Positions 22,021 through 34,385 are shown, counted from the stretch's first letter. The stretch: DNA of 64,000 bases from Siphonodentalium dalli (GCA_032622095.1 CP136064.1:42927912-42991911); one strand, 5' to 3'. The notes: generated by a model not told the origin, from the sequence alone. Numbers and translations are program-made.

Positions 22021-25000
22021 GGGTGGATACACACATGCATGTAATGTATGTATGTAAAATACATGTATTTTACATGGCCACACCAATAATTGACAAAATT
22101 AATCACCTCCGCGCGAGAGGTCAATTTCACCAGTGAGTAGTTATAAGCCATTATCAAACAAACTGCCATCAAGAAATTTCAGGCCAGTCATAAACATGTC
22201 TTCTTTCATGGATGCCGAAATGGGTAATTCTTGTCTGATATATGTTGCTGTTTTTCACGAGTTATAATTCATTTCGAAAAGTGGATTAGAGCCGGTCGAT
22301 TTTATACTTGATTTGTTTCTGTCATTTCTTGGAAACAGCGTCATCCAAAACAAAAATAAAATATGCAGAATTATTTTATAGGATAATACCGGCTTGTTGA
22401 GATTTCTCTGATAATTTGAGAGCGAGCTCATGTGATAACATACTTCAATTGGGATTGCAAATATTCATTATAGCGCCAAAAAATAATGCAGGTACAGCGT
22501 TGAAATTAAAAAGATTGACACCCCCCCCCCCCACCATTTATATATATGTTTCTCAAGCCAAAGGTTGAACAAGCTCCTAACTGTCACAAGCTTGAATTAT
22601 AACATTTTCGACCATAATCCATGATTGGGGGAGGGGCTGGTTCTCGAAAGCTTCCAATAACTAAGGGAGTTAATTGAATGTATCAGCCGGGATTATCTGG
22701 GCAAGAATTACAATATAATGTTTTACTTAAATATTCCATAGTTGTAAATTTTGTGTATACGTGTATAACTGTATAACACAAGAGAGGAAAGGTGACGTAG
22801 TTGGGAACTCGTAGCTAGGCAACCCTTTCGCCGAATGAAGACAAACAGAAACACCGTGTATTCAAATTTAAAGCTGTATAATATGTTCATAATTATATGA
22901 ATAGCATAAATTGCTGCATATTAGATTAATCACTCGTAGAAAACAGACACGACAGACATGACTACGATATTTATAAAGCAGGGTGTCAGGACTCATGGTG
23001 CTGCATGCACACCCCCGTCGAGGAAATATGCAATTGTGAATTCGGTAGCTTCTGGGATAAAATAGCTCCCCGTGCATGTTGGGGGTCATAGCCCCCTGCG
23101 TTGGGGAAGAGGCCATCACTGGTATTAACATCAATAGAAGACTGACAATGATTTAAACAGAACGTCGACCATTTGAGTTATCGCGCGAATAATTATTTTA
23201 AGCGGCCTGACGACTTCGTCCCAGTCAACGGCTCTTCAGCGGTTCAGAGTTTAACTCACTGTGGTCAAACACAGTCTCAATGATTGGGTTGTCAGCGGAC
23301 ACATATTACACGGTGTGTATGATCCATGTAAAACGCCAAATACACGATATTTACAGAGATTACATGTGTGTATGTGCGTGTGTTGCACATCCTGGTTACA
23401 ATGCCCATCACATCCTTTGAATGTAAGAGATCTGTGTCCACATTAAAACATCTGAATTCATATATCAGAGCAACTGTTGGAGAAGAAAGGCTGAATGGTC
23501 TTGCTCTCCTGCACACATATACCCTAATATTGACATTTCTCATCCGGACATAATAGATGAATTCACAAGGAGACATCCTCATGGTATGTTAATAAAGAAG
23601 GGTACACAGGGTTTGAAAATGTGCTGAAGGGTACATGGATCATACACACCGTGTAATATGTGTCCACTGACAACCCAATCATTGAGACTGTGACACGATA
23701 TTTACAGAGATTACATGCATGTGTGTATCCACCCTTAGGGTGGATACACACATGCATGTAATCTCTGTAAATATCGTGTATTTGGCGTTTTACATGGATC
23801 ATACACACCGTGTAATATGTGTCCACTGACAACCCAATCATTGCGACTGTGTTTGACCACAGTGAGTTAAACTCTGAACCGCTGAAGAGCCGTTGACTTG
23901 GACGAAGTCGTCAGGTCGCTTAAAATAATTATTCGCGCGATAACTCAAATGGTCGACGTTCTGTTTAAATCATTGCCAGTCTGCTATTGATGTTAATACC
24001 AGTGATGGCCTCTTTCCCAACGCAGGGGGCTATGACCCCCAACATGCACGGGGAGCTATTTTATCCCAGAAGCTACCGAATTCACAATTGCATATTTCCT
24101 CGACGGGGGTGTGCATGCAGCACCATGAGTCCTGACACCCTGCTTTATAAATATCGTAGTCATGTCTGTCGTGTCTGTTTTCTACGAGTGATTAATCTAA
24201 TATGCAGCAATTTATGCTATTCATATAATTATGAACATATTACACAGCTTTAAATTTGAATGCACTGTGTTTCTGTTTGTCTTCATTCGGCGAAAGGGTT
24301 GCCTAGCTACGAGTTCCCAACTACGTCACCTTTCCTCTCTTGTGTTATACAGTTATACATGTATACACAAAATTTACAACTATGGAATATTTAAGTAAAA
24401 CATTATATTGTAATTCTTGCCCAGATAATCCCGGCTGATACATTCAATTAACTCCCTTAGTTATTGGAAGCTTTCGAGAACCAGCCCCTCCCCCAATCAT
24501 GGATTATGGTCGAAAATGTTATAATTCAAGCTTGTGACAGTTAGGAGCTTGTTCAACCTTTGGCTTGAGAAACATATATATAAATGGTGGGGGGGGGGGG
24601 GGGTGTCACTCTTTTTAATTTCAACGCTGTACCTGCATTATTTTTTGGCGCTATAATGAATATTTGCAATCCCAATTGAAGTATGTTATCACATGAGCTC
24701 GCTCTCAAATTATCAGAGAAATCTCAACAAGCCGGTATTATCCAATAAAATAATTCTGCATATTTTATTTTTGTTTTGGATGACCCTGTTTCCACGAAAT
24801 GACAGAAACAAATAAAGTATAAAATCGACCGGCTCTAATCCACTTTTCGAAATGAATTATAACTCGTGAAAAACAGCAACATATATCAGACAAGAATTAC
24901 CCATTTCGGCATCCATGAAAGAAGACATGTTTATGACTGGCCTGAAATTTCTTGATGGCAGTTTGTTTGATAATGGCTTATAACTACTCACTGGTGAAAT

Positions 25001-25103
25001 TGACCTCTCGCGCGGAGGTGATTAATTTTGTCAATTATTGGTGTGGTCATGTAAAATACATGTATTTTACATACAGACATTACATGCATGTGTGTATCCA
25101 CCC
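22021..25103. mobile_element. 3.08 kb near-palindromic composite element, TAA target duplication
   Basis: The whole unit starts GGGTGGATACACACATGCAT and ends in its complement, with TAA on both sides (22018-22020 and 25104-25106). A left arm (22021-23373) and a right arm (23738-25103) are inverted copies of each other, nearly identical by eye. They include a frame that encodes an almost identical 88-residue peptide on opposite strands, with no recognisable domain. Between them lie a hAT transposase fragment (23374-23600), a short extra piece of arm sequence (about 23629-23692) and a stray terminal repeat that ends at 23734, followed by TTA. The paralogous repeat at 41736-41745 (ACTAAATACC) is an unoccupied version of this site, which supports single-event insertion of the compound unit. 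Confidence 0.9.
23374..23600 (+). pseudogene. hAT transposase C-terminal (dimerisation) fragment
   Basis: The plus frame reads LHILVTMPITS, then RSVSTLKHLNSYIRATVGEE, then RLNGLALLHTY. This is the C-terminal dimerisation region of hAT transposases and their domesticated relatives (ZMYM-like proteins, the THAP0/PRKRIR type): the ERSFSTLRRLKTYLR…M…ERL.GLALLH pattern. After a frame shift near 23520-23530 the match continues with IDISHPDIIDEFTRRHPHGM. Only about 75 residues remain; the catalytic part is absent. The fragment begins exactly where the left arm stops and lies in the spacer of the palindromic element. It is a remnant, not a functional gene. Confidence 0.85.
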
Positions 25104-25478
25104 TAAAGACCTCTTGCGCCCTTATATTTGACATTTGTAACAGTTTAAAACTTAACTGCAAAAACACAATATCTATGTTACTGGGACCTCACATGGGCCT
25201 TAGTTGCGATGACATCAAGCTATGGCATGTTGCATATGGGACGGTGAGGGGAAAAACTTCCTTCCCGACAGCTTCGAGAAATGTAAAACTGAACTAATCA
25301 TACGTGTCCTGATGTAACAAAGACCTTTAAGCTTAGATCATTGTGTGCACGGAAAAAGATCGAGCAACTGTCTCAAATATCAATGCGACTATCAATGGCT
25401 ATAGAAAACAAGTGTCATCGGCGTATCAAGCACATCAGTGTGTCTATCAATGCAGGTGATCTGTTACTCTCACAACAC

Positions 25479-25878
25479 TTAACCCTTTACCCAACAAACC
25501 GGCCAAAACCGGCCAAATAAAGCTTCAACAGCCTAAAATATCTTCGGTCTGTCTCAATAGAACCATACAAATATGGATATCATTGGAACCGGCTCCTTGA
25601 CCACATTGTGATAGTTACAGTTATGCCCTGTGCCAATGCATTCTCTTATATATGCGAGTCGACCATAGGTCGCCTCGCATATATAAGAGAATGCATTGGC
25701 CTAAAAAATATCTTTTTTTAACACTTTTTACCATTTTTTCTTACATTCTTTAACAATTTTATAATTTTTAATGTGTTAAGCCAATGCATTCTCTTATATA
25801 TGCGAGGCGACCTATGGTCGACTCGCATATATAAGAGAATGCATTGGCACAGGGCCCTTCTGTTGGGTAAAGGGTTAA
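25479..25878. mobile_element. TTAA-flanked MITE, type 2, copy B (piggyBac-like)
   Basis: The boundaries are TTAA at 25479-25482 and 25875-25878, ends CCCTTTACCCAACA / TGTTGGGTAAAGGG, length 400. Hairpin modules lie at 25632-25700 and 25780-25848. Differences from copy A are few (for example A/G near 25520 and single bases in the first poly-A run and the second loop). The paralogous site at 42145-42160 (CAACACCTAAAATATCC) lacks it. Confidence 0.95.
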
Positions 25879-26257
25879 GGTATCCACGTTTGGCATATGT
25901 GTCATTTCGTATAACAGAAGTTGTTTCAGTAGACTAACACAAGTGGCATGGAACACTGCTAGATAATGGGCTGGTTGGCAAACTAACCAGGAAATAGTTA
26001 GAATTATGGAATTGTGTGTATCTTGCACAATGACCTAGGTTTGCAGATACAGGGCATCAGCAATTTATAAAATAATATTTCCAATTGCAGACTCGTAAAT
26101 ATCCCCTGTATGTATTTATTTTCAAAATATGTAAACTCTAGTGTTAATTGGAGCTTAACAACAGATATACCATGAAAATGTCTACAAAATGTCAACAGTG
26201 ACTCGAAAGTCAAGATTGAGTTCACTGTACAGAGATCTTATCATCTTAAGTAATGGT

Positions 26258-26690
26258 TAGAGCACAATAATTGTTCTTTACCAGAATCAATAGAGTCGAA
26301 GACGAGATTTATTCTGGTAAAGAACTATTCGCGTGCTCTGATCGACTAAGAGCACAATTGATCCCACATAATGCATCAAATAGATATGTGCCGTTGAGCG
26401 TGTTTTGACGACGACAAACAATCCGTGCACTGGCCGCGATTGGAGACAATAGCCGGTTAATCACGCCCGACAATGTGATTAACATGAACTGATCGCCGTT
26501 GAATGTGAATGGATATGTCCGAAACAACACGGACTGGTCCCACTTTGAAGCGCCCGTGCGATTTGTCTCTTATGAATGGCGTGTGCCTAACACTGGGATA
26601 ATCATTGAACTATTCCTTCGCCAGCCTTGGGAATTGGTGTGCTTTACCAGAAATCTGGGAACGATTGCAACAATGGGATTGTGCTCTAAA
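26258..26690. mobile_element. Possible MITE with TTAGAGCACAAT ends
   Basis: TTAGAGCACAAT near 26256-26268 is matched by ATTGTGCTCTAA at about 26680-26691. The left end also folds on itself: ATTGTTCTTTACCAGAAT is answered by ATTCTGGTAAAGAACTATTC and then GTGCTCT by 26339. The region between is more GC-rich than its surroundings and open on both strands, without recognisable protein. It lies inside the ~1 kb segment missing from the related repeat at 49.6 kb. The target duplication is unclear. Confidence 0.5.
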
Positions 26691-27240
26691 ATGTATTACA
26701 GACAAAAAACATGATCGGGTCATGTAATAGCTTGCAGTGGAAATGTATATCTCACTGGATATGCAGGGAATATGCTGGGATATGTATAAGTTGTTTTTGT
26801 AAAATTTGATGCATACATGTATATACGTGTACCTTATACTAGTGTTTATGTCATATATAAGCTTCTGATGGGTTACTGTATTTGTCTACCACATGTATGC
26901 ATTAGAATTTCCATTTAGCAGTATGGAATTTGACCAACCAACTGATCTAGCATACTCTCACAACACACTGACCTGGAAACTCCAATGTAAGTACATGTAT
27001 GTGGTAAACAAAGGTCTACCAGCCAGTATTTGAAAAAAAATAAAATCATATTTGCCTGCAATAACTATTTTTTTCAAATAAAATAGCTTCTGAAACAGGT
27101 TAAACTGTCATTTGAACTAAAGGTGATAATTTGCTATTCACATAAGTGATATCAGCAGGGTTTTATACCAAACTTAGTGAAATTTGGAGGGGTTGGTGTA
27201 AAAGAATTGGGAGAACAAATATATTTTGGTGCCCCCCCCC

Positions 27241-30200
27241 CCACTAACGGCATACTACCCCATGTCAGCATGGAAGAATAAGTGCACCACACTGCGCACC
27301 CCACACAAAGGTGACTTTCCGCCTACGTGTATTAATTTCATAACTTCAAAAGAACGGACAAAATCTGTTGCATGTGGATGTTGGTGCTGCATGCCTCGTG
27401 AGTACTAGATAGTTATCAAGCTATGATAACCGAGATACAGAAATCAATGTTGGCACGGATGCAAAATTGTTATTCCAAGAGTCATAACTCTTCATAATAT
27501 GAATGGAGGAAACATGTGACGTTGCATGTGGATATCCCCCATGGTGGTTAACGAACATACCAAAAATCTTATAAATAAATTCGTTCAATGGATGACTCAG
27601 TCTGGGTGAACGTCGACTCTATATTTGAAATATAGAGTCTGGAGCTTATGTCGCCAAAACCATTTCTATTCAGCGAAGAGCTTCCCCAAAATGACGTCAC
27701 GGATTAAAAAAAAATACATCGATGATTGACAGGTGTCCCACGTGTTATTTGTTGTGCTTCGCAATAGCAATGGCCTGTGTCGCGACATAAACTTACAGCA
27801 GATAATATTTGTCGTGTGTGCGACTATTCTTTTTCGGGAGATGAACTCGCTGCATCAACAGGAAAGCTGCATCCGAGAGCAAAAAATAAGGTCGTCATCA
27901 AAAATGATGCTTTAGAACTATTTAAAAGCATAAAATTAAGTCATTTCCTCGGTGTTAACTTTCAGATGACTTTTTTACGACAAATAATTTGATTTGCAAA
28001 CCATGGTACAATAAAGTAAATCAAATACACGGACATGAGTGAGTTCTATTTATATTTATGGCAGGCCAAGTTGGTACCATGCGCAGGCCTATCTATCAGG
28101 TCTAGCACATCCTTCAAATTAATCCGAATCGTACCGAATATATAATTTCGAAGCCATTGTTTCTGTCTCTGTTGTATTTGCAAGCATCGCTTTCGATCGG
28201 AGAAATTCCGCTCTGTTACTATATTTAGAGGTGACATTATGGGAGTCTAACACTAACACTTGTTTATTAACCCATACGGTTTCATTGGACGGAAAATAAT
28301 TTACGCAATCAATCAGATTACGGAATCCCGAGGACTTGGAAATGAGATAGCGATGTTATCCGTCAGACCTTATATTCAATGTTGTAATGAATATTTAGGT
28401 ATGAGTTTACTCAGACTGTGGATGACTGTGAGACAGAGCCTCAAAATTGTTAATGATACATTGGCTGTAGCCAATTGTTATATTCATTTGCGGCGGCGGG
28501 GGGGGGGGGGGGGGGGGTGGGGGTGTAATAAAGAGCGTTATTGATTACATTTTCCTGATTTGGTAAATATAAAGAGCGTTTATCTTACTTATGCACGAAA
28601 AGGCAACAGCTGTAAAGCTGCTATGACTTACTTACACGACTATATGAACAATGAGATTGGTATTTCGTGTAATTATCGATCTATCTTATCGTTCCAGATT
28701 ACAAATTTCGTAAACATGATTTGGAGGTTTATCAACTTATTCTGATAACTGGAACATGACAAAAGCCAACACAATAATATCGAGGATTAAATAATTTATA
28801 GGCGCAATGTTTATATGTGTGGGAACCAACGGTGAACTAATTCTCGGGTAAGGCCGCAGTTATTGAAATAACCACAATGCGAAGCTAATAACATCCCTCA
28901 TTAAAGGCTAGTATTGTATCATCACACCAAACTAATAGACATGCACCGGAAGAAAACACGCGATTCAAGATCGAGCCAACGACATAACTGCGTTATATCG
29001 CTCTACACAGAAATCATATTCTCCACGTGGGAAACCATTTACGTCCTTGGCCTACTCCGTCTTCTAGTTTTAATAATTTGTGCCGATTATAGGGAGGATC
29101 TTCCATTCCATTACCCACATAAACAACGATAACCTTTGAGATTGTGATTTATAAATGCAAATTACAGGCAATTCATAATAGCATCTTGTGAAATGAAACA
29201 TGAAACAATTTATATAAATTCACACTTAAATTAACACAGGCGTCATGCAACACCAACTGTCTTAACATTTAATCGGAATCCACGCGCTGCAGAGGAAAGT
29301 TAGTTTTATAAAGAATGATTAAATATGCCCCATTCCATTTGACACCACAAAATCACTGTGTTTTTTTAAAAACCCGAACCTACATTTATGAACCCATACC
29401 CGAACATATAAGCACATTCGCAGGTTTTGGTGGTCTGACATTGAGTTTCAACAACGGCAGTTGTGCCGTGTTTTGACTTACATGTATGGCTGGATAAGTC
29501 CATTAATTCAAAAGATAACCCTTTCCCTGCCCAGTACATTAATGACATTTCCTTCTGTGGTTTTCTGATTACTGTAATACTAATGGCGTTGATTGCAATT
29601 AATTTTATGTTTTATATTCGCATGGTAGACAGATTCGGAATTGTTTTTACCAATTGGAGTGCAATCGCAAGGTGCATCTTTCAGGTTTGTGAAAAATTAA
29701 ATTAAAGACAACCTCATGATAACAAATATTTGAGCTGTGGAGCTTAACCTCCACTTTCATACCAACAGGAATTCTATAGCTGATCGGCCTTAGAGGCATA
29801 TTCTATATACTCACTGGTCAAGGCAATCTTAGCGAAATAGAGGAAGGTGGCCAATAACCGAAGAAAATATCTTGAACAAAACATTTCCTCTTAACTCCGA
29901 TGTATGAAGATCGCAGCTGTGTAGATGAAACTATCTTCGACGGCGGTATATCCTCTTCCTATCACGAGACGATGGAATGAACGCTGCCAGTGTAATTACC
30001 GGTGTTATAAACGGCACTCGACCTCTCTTATTTTTCAAAGGTGACACTGTTATCAGACAAAGATATTTGTTGCTGTCCAAAGAACGTGTTAGAACAGACT
30101 GTCGTTCTTTATTATTGCAGATAGCAATGTGTGACTAATTATCATCACTAAGCATAAGATGGTGACTATACGTTGATATTGGTAGAATATTGTTACTTAT

Positions 30201-31194
30201 CGATACAAAATTCTATTAATAGTATCAACATTCAAACGAAGGTTGCTAGTGTTCTGAGAATAGAGTGTACTATGCTCTGGTTCCGTCGTTAATTGCGGCA
30301 TGCGGAAGAAGGCAATCTAGCAGTAATACTATCACTACTGTTAGTCTGTTAAGTACGGTACATGTGTGATTGTAGTAAACGAATAACAATGCGCACAGCA
30401 GTACTTGTGTTATATTGATGGGTGACCTGAGTATATGGGTATTTCAGATACAGCGTGGTGATATATTAGGTTGTAGGCATCTTTACTTTTAGTTCGACGA
30501 ACAACCATCACCGATTAATTTCCGTTTCTATAAACGGCTACGTGTTACCCGAGCCATACATGTACATAAACCTTTATGGAATTAACATATTACATGTATA
30601 CATGAATCTTTTAAACGGACATGGCTTATTTAAATCTATGTGTTTACGAAATTTAGTACACTAACAAGAGGTGTGCACTCGAGTGCTAGCATACCCCCAC
30701 CGTGGCAAATTCAACCCGCATTATCCGTAAACCCAACAAAAAATATTTTTAACTTTAAAGAAAAGTTCGGACTAATAATATCGATATGGTGTCACAAGAA
30801 GCTTGTACAGAAAAAAAATATTCAAATTGGTTCATATTTGTTAAAGTTATTAAGTCGGACAGAATTTTCTAAGTCAAAATAAGTCGAAAATGAAGTGTAA
30901 TATTACGAAAAACAGTCTGAGCCAATCCCTAGCCGCATCATGTTTATGCCATAATTCTGATTGGTATAAGAACAATGTTTGTCTATATTTTACTATTATT
31001 TCTGTTTATGGCGGTTTTTGACGGAGGTGAATATTTTAACAGCATACCACCGCCAACGCCGCCCGTATCTTTAAAAGCGGCAACTGAACCATATAATTCG
31101 ACTGTCCGGCTAAACCCGGTTTAGGGAGGCCAGACCTGATATGACGAATCCGTCTTTTCTGGACCGCGGTTTAGAATTGTTATACAATCAGTTC
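27241..31194. other. Unannotated stretch with homopolymers and short motifs
   Basis: No gene recognised over nearly 4 kb. Features seen are a C-run at about 27231-27241, a small palindrome GACTCTATATTTGAAATATAGAGTC (given in full only as its two halves around 27617-27640), a long interrupted G-run at 28496-28525, and a bipartite AATAAAGAGCG motif at 28526-28590 (see its own entry). Confidence 0.4.
28526..28590 (+). repeat. Bipartite motif: AATAAAGAGCG … CCTGAT(A/T)TGGTA … ATAAAGAGC
   Basis: The same ~65-base arrangement is seen at 39041-39100 and, as an inverted pair, at about 38118-38180 and 38577-38640. Single AATAAAGAGC pieces also occur at 35908 and 62325. This looks like the terminal part of a small dispersed element. 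Confidence 0.6.
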
Positions 31195-31968
31195 AATGGG
31201 TGGAGCTGTAAATACTCTCTATTGACGGCGTGTCTATAATGGGTGGAGCTGTAAATACTCTCTATTGACGGCGTGTCTATAATGGGTGGAGCTGTAAATA
31301 CTCTCTATTGACGGCGTGTCTATAGTGGGTGGAGGTGTGAATAATCTCTATTGCCGGCGTGTCTATAATGGGTGGAGCTGTAAATACTCTCTATTGACGG
31401 CGTGTCTATAGTGGGTGGAGGTGTGAATAATCTCTATTGACGGCGTGTCTATAATGGGTGGAGCTGTAAATACTCTCTATTGACGGCGTGTCTATAATGG
31501 GTGGAGCTGTAAATACTCTCTATTGACGGCGTGTCTATAGTGGGTGGAGGTGTGAATAATCTCTATTGACGGCGTGTCTATAATGGGTGGAGCTGTAAAT
31601 AATCTCTATTGACGGCGTGTCTATAGTGGGTGGAGCTGTAAATAATCTCTATTGACGGAGTGTCTATAGTGGGTGGAGCTGTAAATAACCTCTATTGACG
31701 GCGTGTCTATAATGGGTGGAGCTGTAAATACTCTCTATTGACGGCGTGTCTATAATGGGTGGAGCTGTAAATACTCTCTATTGACGGCGTGTCTATAGTG
31801 GGTGGAGGTGTGAATAATCTCTATTGACGGCGTGTCTATAATGGGTGGAGCTGTAAATAATCTCTATTGACGGCGTGTCTATAGTTGGTGGAGCTGTAAA
31901 TAATCTCTATTGACGGCGTGTCTATAGTGGGTGGAGCTGTAAATAATCTCTATTGACGGCGTGTCTAT
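31195..31968 (+). repeat. 43 bp minisatellite, 18 uninterrupted units
   Basis: Eighteen units of exactly 43 bases with no insertion or deletion. The consensus begins AATGGGTGGAGCTGTAAATA and ends GACGGCGTGTCTAT. A partial, diverged unit follows at 31969. Variant classes are clear: A (AAT…GCTGTAAATACTC), B (AGT…GGTGTGAATAATC), C (AAT…GCTGTAAATAATC) and D (AGT…GCTGTAAATAATC). Units 7-12 read A A B C D D and units 13-18 read A A B C D D again, a six-unit (258 bp) higher-order repeat. Confidence 0.97.
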
Positions 31969-33224
31969 AATGGGGGAGATGTTATGCATGCTGTCACAAA
32001 TGATTCATTTTCACACGAGACTTGTTATAAACGTGCAATTTTTCGCGTTAATAAGGCGCCCCATTTGTGAATTTTAAATAAAAAAAAGTTCAATTTGAAG
32101 GAAAAAAAATCATTATCCTTTATATAACCATTGTGTGGTATAGTGCTATAATAACACCTGTTCAATTCACACTATGGGAGATACGTTATAATTATTTTTT
32201 AAAAAGTGGTTTAAAAAAACAATATATATATATTTCCAAGGCTGGTCTTTGGATAGTTGGATAGGAAATATTTGCAACAAACGCACTGCATTATCTAGTT
32301 TATGAACCCATCCAGGATATGCGCTCAGATTACTATATGACATCATGAAAGTCTATGAGAAAATAAATAAAACCTTTTTATCATTACATATGTAGTGATA
32401 ATATGTATATCAGCAAGGAATTATCTGGAGCAATTTTAGCTATCATTCGCCTCTTATATTACAGGTGCCAATACATTTAAGACATGACTGGCAGATCGAT
32501 TGGGGTCATTATATTTTGACCGGTAGAGTAATTAAACAAAGTGTGTAAAGCCCGAATGCACCAGTACATTTTAATAGAACATTAATCATTTGAACAACTT
32601 TCCAAACTACCAAAACAATTATAAGTAAAACTAGAGGTCTGATTCCATGTAATCAGATATACTTCCATGGTATCCCATTCCATGTGTGTGTTCTGTTTAT
32701 ATGTGTGTTACTCTTCGTGTGAATGTATACTGGTGCTTTGTGACCTGATGGTGGACTTGAATTGACATTTCTAAATAAGATATATATTCAAAACGTTCAT
32801 GTCATTTGGTTCGACCCAGCGTTGATTGTTAATGTCAGTCTCGTGCATCATGGTCCAGACCAATTGAGCCACCGTTCACACCAGACAAACGTTATTCGAT
32901 AGGGATACATTTTAGGGCTAATTACTCCCCTCCCCATGACGCCCAAATCCTGTTCAACGGTCACAAAATTTGGCGAGTCTGATTATATAAAGCATATTAA
33001 TGTACCATAACTCTGTTCTTTCGCATTTATGGATATTTCTTTCTGTTCCGGATTCAGAATCTTTTAGAAGTTTGAATGGCGGAGGAAAGACCGCTTAGTT
33101 ATTTAATAATTTATGTATTTCAGTGCGTCATCGCTACACAGAGTCGTTAGCCTCTCTGTAATAGCAGTATATGTGATCGAGAGATAACTCTATCACAATC
33201 GATAACGCTAACTGAGTGCTTACC
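31969..33224. other. Unannotated stretch with one repeat fragment
   Basis: At 32485-32640 is a relative of the hairpin arm at 19638 followed by text related to 21000-21045 (TTGAACAACTTTCCAAA). Otherwise nothing is recognised. Confidence 0.4.
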
Positions 33225-34385
33225 CGTCCGCTCTAAAACTAGGAAAATCGCACTAATGTTGTCCGTATATACTATCCAAAACATTCAGTGTTAAAATATA
33301 ACATTAGATTCGCGATTTTCCATTTGTTCCCTTTTACGAGTTTCGGTGGAACTTGCCAAAGCCTCGACCCTCCCCGGGGCATACGCCCTGTCTCCACTGG
33401 GAAGGTTGCTTTCATAGTAGAGCAGTGAAACTTTGGGGGCATATCTATGGCATATCGATGTACCTGCCCATCCATTACCCTTGCTCCATTATAAGCCCGT
33501 TTGAATTTGGCGTCAAGAGTGGGTTTGAATTTGAATAATATATATCACCCGTTAACAAAGCTACACGCTACAAGGAGTGAACCGTCCACTCTAAAACTTT
33601 GAAAATCGTACTAAAGTTGCGCGTGGATACTGCTAACCAGATCCACTCGTAAAAAAGTTTTTATCTCATTGTTTGATTTTTAGAGCTATTTTCCCCATTT
33701 GTTTTCGGTAGAATTTGCCAAGTCTGAACCCACCCGACACAAGCCCTCCGTTGGTCAGGTTGCATTTATAATAGAGCGGTCAAATTTTGGAGGCGTACCT
33801 ACAGTATACCGACGAACATTATCCTGCTTTAAACTCGCTCCTTCAGTGGCACATTTGGATTTGGGGCTAAAAAATAGGTTAGTGATAAATTACTAGTTAT
33901 GTTATATAGCGTTGTCATGAGTAAACCGTTCCCTCTGAAAATTAGAAAATCGCACTCTACACTGTAAAAATAGGTGTTTAGGATCTCAACACAATCTTAA
34001 ACGCAATACCGTTACAGTTTTCACACGCGTCAACGCATTTATTTTCTAAATGGAATGTTTATTATCTAAACGTCACGTTTAGGTTATCAACGTATTATAC
34101 ACACATGGATGTCTGATAAACGCATATAACGTCAATTAGTATATATATATAGATGGGCGTGAGCACTACCCATCAGATGCACTGTATCTCAAAGTATGAA
34201 TCTTGCCCCTTTACGATTTTCGGTGGAATTTTCCAACAGTCTCAACCCACCCCAACTCGCGCTCTCCATTTGGCAGGTTGCTTTTGGAATATGGCCGTCA
34301 AACCTACAGTATGCCGCCGTACCTGTTACGGCATTACCTTGCTCTTTCATTAGCCCGTTTGGTTTTGGCGGAAAATTAGGTGCAA
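33225..34385 (+). repeat. Three diverged ~350 bp tandem units
   Basis: Each unit has a head (CTCTAAAACT.GGAAAATCGCACT-like, at 33231, 33580 and 33925). It then has a body with TTTCGGTGGAATTTGCCAA-like text, CAACCCACCC, GTTGC, a TTTTGG-rich run, a …CGTACCT…-like segment and GTTTG-ATTTGG near the end (bodies at about 33340, 33705 and 34215). The third unit is stretched by about 150 bases of extra sequence near 33955-34185, which starts CACTGTAAAAATAGGTG. Open frames of 65-137 codons over this array follow the repeat and look like no known protein. Confidence 0.75.

Larger units (their letters stand above)
21940..27240 (+). repeat. Dispersed repeat family R1, copy 2, split by nested insertions
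   Basis: The outer parts are 21940-22020, 25104-25478, 25879-26070 and 27050-27240. They match in order 41640-42340 (for example GGAAGGTATG, TTACTGGGACCTCA, GGGCCTTAGT, CTTCGAGAAATGTAAAACTGA, GATCTGTTACTCTCACAACAC) and then 49550-49900 (AATGGGCTGGTTG-like, AATGACCTAGGTTT, AGCTTCTGAA.CAGGTTAAA). The gaps are the palindromic element at 22021, the MITE at 25479 and about 1 kb at 26070-27050 that is missing from the copy at 49.6 kb. Confidence 0.85.

Noticed and set aside
22868-24253. Two 88-residue frames encoding nearly the same peptide as a duplicated gene
   Set aside because: They are the same sequence read from the inverted arms of the palindromic element and show no domain or codon-level conservation beyond DNA identity.
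28496-28525. Long G-run as a functional quadruplex site
   Set aside because: Similar G- or C-runs occur at many places (22520, 24590, 41640, 43150, 44361, 53859, 63500), mostly inside repeats, which fits slippage-prone simple sequence.
31195-31968. Regular repeats resembling a CRISPR array
   Set aside because: Units are directly adjacent with no unique spacers, and the window is clearly animal DNA.
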